The notes under the pieces: generated by a model
The model's input: only the letters and a program-made list of their open reading frames with translations
Databases searched by the model: none
Told to the model about the DNA's origin: nothing
Translations under genes and position numbers: made by a program
Part shown: one piece after another, positions 59,316 through 64,000 of the stretch
Position numbering within the stretch: the stretch's first letter is position 1
Layout of the letters: every line of letters starts with the position of its first letter
Source of the DNA: Pseudomonadota bacterium
GTDB taxonomy: Bacteria > Pseudomonadota > Gammaproteobacteria > Steroidobacterales > Steroidobacteraceae
NCBI GenBank assembly: GCA_021805865.1
Contig: JAJZDX010000019.1
Location: 31,718 to 95,717 of the forward strand
Length of the DNA: 64,000 bases
Direction of reading: 5' to 3'

Positions 59316-59951
59316 ATGAGTGCTTCATACGTACACGACACCCAATTTTTCACGCGCCGCACCGCGGTGCTCGCCGTCATCATCGCGGCGCACGTCGCCC
59401 TCATCTGGCTGCTTGCCTCGGGACTGGCCCAAAGGGCCATCCAGCTCGCCGCGCCGCCGATCAAGACGACGATCGTTCAGCAGCACATAAAACACATCAA
59501 GCCGCCGCCGCCGCCGCCGCCGCAGATGCAGCAGCAGATCGTGCAGGTGCCGCCGCCGGCCATCCAGATCAACGTGCCGGCCGCTCAGGAGACGCACGCC
59601 ATCACCGTCGTGCACAACGCAAGGCCGGCGCCGCCCCCGCCGCCGGTGCACTATACCTATTCTCCGGCGCGCCCGTCATCGGGCTTCCCCTCGACCAACA
59701 ACTATTATCCGCAAGCCTCTCAGCGCCTGGGGGAGGAAGGCACGGCGTACGTGCATCTTTGCATCGGCCCGCGGGGCGAGGTGACCGGCACTCCGACCAT
59801 CTCCAAATCCTCCGGCAGCCCGCGTCTCGATCGCGCCGCGCTGCGCTATGCCAGGGCGACCTCCGGTCACTGGATACCGGAGAAGCGCAACGGTCAGCCG
59901 ATCACGATCTGCACCCAGCTGCCGATCAAGTTCCAGCTCAACGACTTTTGA
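59316..59951 (+). CDS. tonB: Energy transducer TonB
   Basis: 211 residues. N-terminal membrane anchor (TAVLAVIIAAHVALIWLLAS), a periplasm-spanning region with poly-Pro (IKPPPPPPPQ) and further Pro-rich stretches, and the C-terminal TonB domain (about 130-211: GTAYVHLCIGPRGEVTGTPT, RLDRAALRYAR, ITICTQLPIKFQLNDF). Couples the ExbBD proton motor to outer-membrane receptors. Followed 87 bp later by exbB and two exbD genes. Confidence 0.93.
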   Translation: MSASYVHDTQFFTRRTAVLAVIIAAHVALIWLLASGLAQRAIQLAAPPIKTTIVQQHIKHIKPPPPPPPQMQQQIVQVPPPAIQINVPAAQETHAITVVHNARPAPPPPPVHYTYSPARPSSGFPSTNNYYPQASQRLGEEGTAYVHLCIGPRGEVTGTPTISKSSGSPRLDRAALRYARATSGHWIPEKRNGQPITICTQLPIKFQLNDF

Positions 59952-60038
59952 TTCTTGTCTTGATCTCAATGCTCCGCAGTCTTTCGCCTTTCGACGCCGC
60001 ATCGTCCAACGCGGTTATTTTGTGATTTGAGGAAATCT

Positions 60039-60791
60039 ATGGCCACCCAAACCGTTGCAACCGTCAACAATCCCTACGGTATTACCGGCACGTGGGAGCA
60101 CGGCGGTATCATCATACAATTCGTAATGCTGCTGCTGCTGCTCATGTCCTTGCTCTCCTGGTACGTCATCCTGACGAAGCTGTGGGATCAGCGCAAACTG
60201 CGACAGGCGGCCCGACAGGCCGAGAAGCAGTTCTGGGCCGCGCCCTCGATCAAGGAAGGCGTGGAGAAGCTGAAGAAGGGCAACGAGTTCCGTACCATCG
60301 CCGAGGACGGCCTGCGTGCGATATCGCACCACGATGGGCGCCTCACCGACCGCATCGACCTGCACGAGTGGATCACCATGTCGCTGCAGCGCTCGGTCGA
60401 GCAGATCAACAGCGGCTTGCAGAAGGGCCTGGGCCTGCTCGCCACCGTCGGCTCCTCGGCGCCGTTCGTCGGCCTGTTCGGCACGGTCTGGGGCGTGATG
60501 AACGCGCTCATCGCGATCGGCCTGGCCGGTCAGGCGAGCATCGGCAAGGTGGCCGGCCCGGTCGGCGGAGCGCTGATCACGACCGCACTCGGCCTGTTCG
60601 CGGCCGTACCGGCGGTCTGGGGCTACAACTGGCTGCTCGGCCGCAACAAGGTGCTGCAGGATGCGCTTCGCAACTTCGCGAGCGACGTGCATGCGTACCT
60701 GGTGAGTGGTGCGCGCGTGGAGACCGGTGGGAGCGGTGCGGGCGGTGCCCGCCCGGCGACGGCTCCCGCGGCGGCGGCGGCCCGCAAGTAA
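60039..60791 (+). CDS. exbB: MotA/TolQ/ExbB proton channel protein ExbB
   Basis: 250 residues. Three membrane segments: FVMLLLLLMSLLSWYVIL, LGLLATVGSSAPFVGLFGTV and GGALITTALGLFAAVPAVWGY, the last two being the conserved ExbB/TolQ helices. ATG 60039 has GAGGAAA about 6 nt upstream. Stator ring of the TonB motor. A low-complexity Gly/Ala tail ends the protein. Separated from exbD by 153 bp with two large hairpins. Confidence 0.94.
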   Translation: MATQTVATVNNPYGITGTWEHGGIIIQFVMLLLLLMSLLSWYVILTKLWDQRKLRQAARQAEKQFWAAPSIKEGVEKLKKGNEFRTIAEDGLRAISHHDGRLTDRIDLHEWITMSLQRSVEQINSGLQKGLGLLATVGSSAPFVGLFGTVWGVMNALIAIGLAGQASIGKVAGPVGGALITTALGLFAAVPAVWGYNWLLGRNKVLQDALRNFASDVHAYLVSGARVETGGSGAGGARPATAPAAAAARK

Positions 60792-60800
60792 CCGATCGGA

Positions 60801-60828
60801 CGCCCGGCGGCCTCCGTGCCGCCGGGCG
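60801..60828. other. Intercistronic hairpin 1 between exbB and exbD
   Basis: CGCCCGGCGGC / GCCGCCGGGCG, an 11-bp perfect stem with a 6-nt loop, 9 bp after the exbB stop. No T-run, so an RNA-stability or attenuating element is more likely than a terminator. Confidence 0.6.
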
Positions 60829-60845
60829 AGCCGCGTTGGATCCGC

Positions 60846-60880
60846 CACGCGTGCCCGCGCATCGTGCGCGGGCACGCGTG
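60846..60880. other. Intercistronic hairpin 2 between exbB and exbD
   Basis: CACGCGTGCCCGCGCA / TGCGCGGGCACGCGTG, a 16-bp perfect stem with a 3-nt loop (TCG). One of the strongest inverted repeats in the window; lies 64 bp before the exbD start. Confidence 0.7.
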
Positions 60881-60944
60881 ATCCGGCCAGGGATGGCGTG
60901 TAGTGCGGCCGCGTGCCGCATAGAGAGCTGAGGAGCTTTCGAAA

Positions 60945-61391
60945 ATGGCGATGAATGTCGGATCAGACTCCGGGGAAGAGCCGGGCGTGATGGCAACCAT
61001 CAACACGACGCCGCTCGTCGACGTCATGCTGGTGCTGCTCATCATCTTTTTGATTACGATCCCGGTGATCACCAAGACGGTGCCGGTGAAACTGCCGCAC
61101 GCCAACAACGTGCCGACCCGGACGAAGCCGGGCACCATCGTGATCGCGGTAGATCGGCAGGGCAATGTCTTCTGGAATGACGAGGAAATCGCCAGCGACC
61201 GGGTGCTGCTGCAGAAGATCGAGCAGGCCGCCGTGGAGGTTCCTCAGCCGGACGTGCACATCCGGGGCGATCGCAACGCGGACTACAAGTACATCGGACA
61301 CGTGCTCTACGAGCTGCAGCGCGGCGGCATGGTGAAGATTGCGTTCATCAGCATACCGAGCGCCAGCGAAATGATGGCGGGCGCCGAGTGA
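60945..61391 (+). CDS. exbD: Biopolymer transport protein ExbD (first copy)
   Basis: 148 residues. After a short cytoplasmic N-terminus, ATINTTPLVDVMLVLLIIFL carries the membrane Asp that conducts protons; the periplasmic ExbD domain follows (VFWNDEEIASDRVLLQKIEQ, DVHIRGDRNADYKYIGHVLY). Confidence 0.94.
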   Translation: MAMNVGSDSGEEPGVMATINTTPLVDVMLVLLIIFLITIPVITKTVPVKLPHANNVPTRTKPGTIVIAVDRQGNVFWNDEEIASDRVLLQKIEQAAVEVPQPDVHIRGDRNADYKYIGHVLYELQRGGMVKIAFISIPSASEMMAGAE

Positions 61392-61436
61392 GCCACGCTT
61401 TGTCGCGCGCAAGCGCGTTCGAGGAGTCCTGAACCC

Positions 61437-61853
61437 ATGGCTATGAATCTCGGGTCCGGCGCCGGACCCATGGTAGACATCAACACGACGCCGTTGATCG
61501 ACGTGATGCTCGTGTTGCTCGTGACCCTGATCATCACGCTGCCGGTGATGACCCACTCGACCAAGATCGATCTGCCGCAGGGCCACCCGCCGCCGCCGAA
61601 GGTGCAGCCGCAGGTCATCAATCTCGACATCGACTTCGATGGCACGATCACCTGGAACGGCACGGTGGTGCCGAACATGCAGACGCTCGATGCCTATTTC
61701 GGCAGCGCAGCGCAGCAGGTTCCGCAGCCGGAGATTCACCTCGATCCCGACGGCATGGCCAAGTACAAAGTCGTGGCGAAGGTGCTCGCGGATGCGCAGC
61801 GCAATCGCATGACGAAGATCGGCTTCGTCAACACCTCCGAGTTCGCCCAGTAG
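61437..61853 (+). CDS. exbD: Biopolymer transport protein ExbD (second copy)
   Basis: 138 residues, paralogue of the preceding gene, 45 bp downstream. VDINTTPLIDVMLVLLVTLI again holds the proton-carrying Asp; periplasmic domain with ITWNGTVVPNMQTLDAYFG and EIHLDPDGMAKYKVVAKVLA. Paired exbD genes after exbB are typical of Xanthomonas-like TonB systems. Confidence 0.93.
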   Translation: MAMNLGSGAGPMVDINTTPLIDVMLVLLVTLIITLPVMTHSTKIDLPQGHPPPPKVQPQVINLDIDFDGTITWNGTVVPNMQTLDAYFGSAAQQVPQPEIHLDPDGMAKYKVVAKVLADAQRNRMTKIGFVNTSEFAQ

Positions 61854-61882
61854 CCGAACCGGATTTCCGGAACACAACAGCA

Positions 61883-63145
61883 ATGCGAGACAGTCTAATG
61901 AAGCTCAAAGGCGCTCTGGCGCCGGCGGCGGTGCTCGGCGCCGCGCTGGCCATCGGCGGCAGTTTCCTCCCGGCGCCGCCGGCGTACGCGGCTCCGCCGC
62001 AGAAACTGACCCGCGGCGTGGGTCTGAAGCTGCAGGCCGCACAGAAGGACATCCAGAAGGGCAAGTTCGCCGCGGGGCTGAAGCTGCTCGATCAGGCCTC
62101 GGCGATGCCGAAGCAGACTCCCTATTCGCGGCACATTGCGACCCAGCTGTACGTCTTCGCCTACGAGAAAACCAACAACTACGCCAAGCTCGCGCCGAAG
62201 CTCGAGCAGCTGAGCCAGGATCCCTACACGACCCCGGCTCAGAAGGCGCAGTTCACGACCTCCCTTGCGCAGATCTACTACACGCTGCACAACTACCCGA
62301 AGGCGATCCAGTACGGCACGGAGGCCATCCGGCATGGGTGGGGGAACGCGCAGATGCCGACGCTGGTCGGCCAGTCGTACTACCTGCAGGGCAACTGGCG
62401 CGGCACGATCCAGTACGAGAAGGGCCTGATCAATTCCGCGATCAAGCAGGGGCAGAAGCCGACCAAGCAGTCGCTGCAGCTGGTGCAGAGCTCCTGCCAG
62501 CACCTGAACGACAACCCCTGCCTGCTCGGGTCGATCGAGCAGCTGGTGGTCTACTACCCGAAGCCGCAGTACTGGCAGTTTCTGATCTACAAGACGCTGC
62601 AGACCGTCAAGAGCGACACCAATCTGCTCGAGGCCTACCGGCTGGCGTTCGATGTGGGTGTGATGCAGCAGCCGCACGAGTTCACCAACTACGCCGAGCT
62701 CGCGATCGAGGCGAACGATCCGGGGGAGGCGGAGACCGTCCTCACCAAGGCGCTGCAGGCCAATGTGTTCACGACCACGAACAGCAAGGCCAAGGCGGAG
62801 CGGCTGCTCTCGGACGCCAAGCAGAAGGCCGCGAAGGACCTGGCCGGCGGGCTTGCGATCACTGCGGCGGCGGCCGCCAGGCAGCGCACCGGCGAGTCCG
62901 ACGTGCGCGTGGGCCTGGCGTACTATGGCTATAAGCAGTACGACATGGCGATCCATGAGTTCACCCAGGGCATTGCCAAGGGTGGCCTGCAGGATCCCGC
63001 CGAGGCCCACCTGCTGCTCGGTATCGCCCAGCTGAAGGCCGGCAACAGGCCCGCCGCGGTCCAGGCGTTCCAGGCCGTCAAAGGCAATCCCACGCTGCAG
63101 CGGCTGGCTTCGCTCTGGAGCTTGAGGGCGCGCTCGGCGGCCTGA
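61883..63145 (+). CDS. Exported TPR-repeat protein linked to the TonB system
   Basis: 420 residues. Signal peptide ending PAPPAYA before APPQKLTRG. Helical repeats of TPR type through most of the length (QFTTSLAQIYYTLHNYPKAI, MPTLVGQSYYLQGNWRGTIQ, ESDVRVGLAYYGYKQYDMAI, EAHLLLGIAQLKAGNRPAAV). ATG 61883 or ATG 61898. Starts 29 bp after the second exbD and is likely a periplasmic accessory of the TonB motor. Similar TPR proteins accompany tonB-exbB-exbD-exbD in related bacteria. Confidence 0.8.
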   Translation: MRDSLMKLKGALAPAAVLGAALAIGGSFLPAPPAYAAPPQKLTRGVGLKLQAAQKDIQKGKFAAGLKLLDQASAMPKQTPYSRHIATQLYVFAYEKTNNYAKLAPKLEQLSQDPYTTPAQKAQFTTSLAQIYYTLHNYPKAIQYGTEAIRHGWGNAQMPTLVGQSYYLQGNWRGTIQYEKGLINSAIKQGQKPTKQSLQLVQSSCQHLNDNPCLLGSIEQLVVYYPKPQYWQFLIYKTLQTVKSDTNLLEAYRLAFDVGVMQQPHEFTNYAELAIEANDPGEAETVLTKALQANVFTTTNSKAKAERLLSDAKQKAAKDLAGGLAITAAAAARQRTGESDVRVGLAYYGYKQYDMAIHEFTQGIAKGGLQDPAEAHLLLGIAQLKAGNRPAAVQAFQAVKGNPTLQRLASLWSLRARSAA

Positions 63146-63194
63146 AGCGACCCAGTCCGCCGCAATCGCTCCAACCCCAGCCAAGGAGACCGAA

Positions 63195-63677
63195 ATGGCC
63201 ATCAAAGCCGGTGAGCGCATGCCCTCGGGCGTGCTGAAGACCATGACCGCGGAGGGTCCCAGGGACCTCACGACCGACGAGCTCTTCCAGGGCAAGAAGG
63301 TGGTGCTGTTCTCGGTGCCCGGGGCGTTCACGCCCACGTGCGACGCCAAGCATCTGCCCGGGTTCGTGCAGCTGGCCGATCAGCTGCGCGCCAAGGGGGT
63401 GGATGTGCTCGCCTGTCTCGCGGTGAACGATGTGTTCGTCATGAATGCCTGGGGCAAGGCCTCGGGCGTCGGGGAGAAAGTGCTGATGCTCGCGGACGGC
63501 AACGGCGAGTACTCCAAGGCGCTCGGTCTGGAGCTGGACGCGCGCGCCTTCGGCATGGGCCTTCGCGGTCAGCGCTTTGCGCTGGTGGTGGACGACGGTG
63601 TCGTCCGGCACGTCAACGTGGAGGCGCCGGGCCAGTTCAAGGTGTCGGCGGCGGAGTACGTGCTCGCGCAGCTGTAA
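63195..63677 (+). CDS. Peroxiredoxin (Prx5 / AhpC-TSA family)
   Basis: 160 residues. Peroxidatic Cys49 in VPGAFTPTCDAKHLPGF, the Prx5 signature. DVLACLAVNDVFVMNAWGKA and QRFALVVDDGVVRHVNVE also fit. Reduces hydrogen peroxide and organic peroxides with thioredoxin or glutaredoxin. Followed directly by a strong terminator. Confidence 0.94.
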   Translation: MAIKAGERMPSGVLKTMTAEGPRDLTTDELFQGKKVVLFSVPGAFTPTCDAKHLPGFVQLADQLRAKGVDVLACLAVNDVFVMNAWGKASGVGEKVLMLADGNGEYSKALGLELDARAFGMGLRGQRFALVVDDGVVRHVNVEAPGQFKVSAAEYVLAQL

Positions 63678-63698
63678 GCGACCCTGCCAAGAGGAAGG

Positions 63699-63733
63699 CC
63701 CTGCGCGGGCATGGCTCGCGCAGGGTTTTTTTT
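63699..63733 (+). terminator. Rho-independent terminator after the peroxiredoxin gene
   Basis: CCCTGCGCG / CGCGCAGGG, 9-bp perfect stem with a 9-nt loop, then eight T (63726-63733), 22 bp after the stop codon. Confidence 0.93.
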
Positions 63734-63867
63734 CGCCTTTCCGAAGGGTCATCCCGCCGGTTTCCTCCTGGATGGCGAGGAACGCATCGCGCAGGGTGCT
63801 GCTGCGCAGCCCTCTTTGCCTCGGCGGTCGTGCTCCGATCAGGACGAGGTCGCGCGTTGGCGTGCGG

Positions 63868-64000
63868 CTAACCCAGCAACTTCTCCAGTTCCGGCACGAT
63901 CTGGAAGAGATCCCCGACGAGTGCGATGTCGGCGACCTCGAAGATCGGGGCCTCGGGGTCCTTGTTGATGGCGACGATGGTGCGGGCGTCCTTGATGCCG
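63868..64000 (-). CDS. etfA: Electron transfer flavoprotein alpha subunit, C-terminal end (5' part outside window)
   Basis: The last 43 codons read [20 protein letters not shown] followed by [20 protein letters not shown] and a TAG at 63870-63868. This is the FAD-domain C-terminus of EtfA, where the [11 protein letters not shown] loop contacts FAD. The gene continues beyond the right edge. Convergent with the peroxiredoxin gene. Confidence 0.92.
   Translation of the reverse strand, partial: GIKDARTIVAINKDPEAPIFEVADIALVGDLFQIVPELEKLLG

Overview
This is a GC-rich window (roughly two thirds G+C by eye) from a gammaproteobacterial chromosome. The evidence is the conserved blocks clpS-clpA-infA-aat and trxB/ftsK-lolA-rarA-serS, type II secretion (gspC), a TonB-ExbB-ExbD-ExbD system, a his operon headed by a TrpR-like regulator, and metX-metB behind a SAM-I riboswitch. 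That combination resembles Xanthomonadales/Nevskiales-type bacteria more than enterics. This placement is inference; no marker gene fixes the genus.

Layout. 1-12.7 kb is housekeeping: protein secretion and quality control, translation, thioredoxin reduction, chromosome segregation, lipoprotein carriage and seryl-tRNA charging. 12.8-16.8 kb is a graveyard: a frameshifted and internally deleted amino-acid permease, decayed nucleotidyltransferase genes, a tRNA-Ser(UGA) carrying a dead tyrosine integrase, and an IS3-type orfA remnant. 16.8-27.2 kb is the most unusual part. It holds five exported Sel1-repeat proteins, a von Willebrand-like exported protein, a multi-pass membrane protein and an OmpA-domain lipoprotein, most of them on the minus strand with 4-nt gene overlaps. 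Three of the Sel1 proteins share the same C-terminal signature. A response regulator and hybrid histidine kinase follow, then an ArsR regulator, a hipA remnant, transaldolase, a class II amidotransferase, an APH-AAA fusion protein, and a pirin/azoreductase/HxlR group.

37.4-44.9 kb is a tightly overlapped minus-strand histidine operon (regulator-hisGDCBHAF-hisIE) with an apparent ATT start in hisF and a TTG start in hisIE. 45.1-47.7 kb is the methionine pair metX-metB with promoter, SAM-I aptamer and a four-segment switch that can mask the metX ribosome-binding site. 48-49.8 kb encodes an NRAMP-type transporter and a small membrane partner. 49.8-56.9 kb is the minus-strand branched-chain operon ilvC-leuA-ilvE-leuCDB, preceded by a complete ribosome-mediated attenuator. 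57-63.7 kb has an M17 aminopeptidase, tonB-exbB-exbD-exbD, an exported TPR protein and a peroxiredoxin ending in a strong terminator. The window closes in the 3' end of etfA.

The Sel1/vWA/OmpA locus is the best candidate for an undescribed system, probably an envelope-spanning or exported complex. Its function cannot be read from sequence alone.
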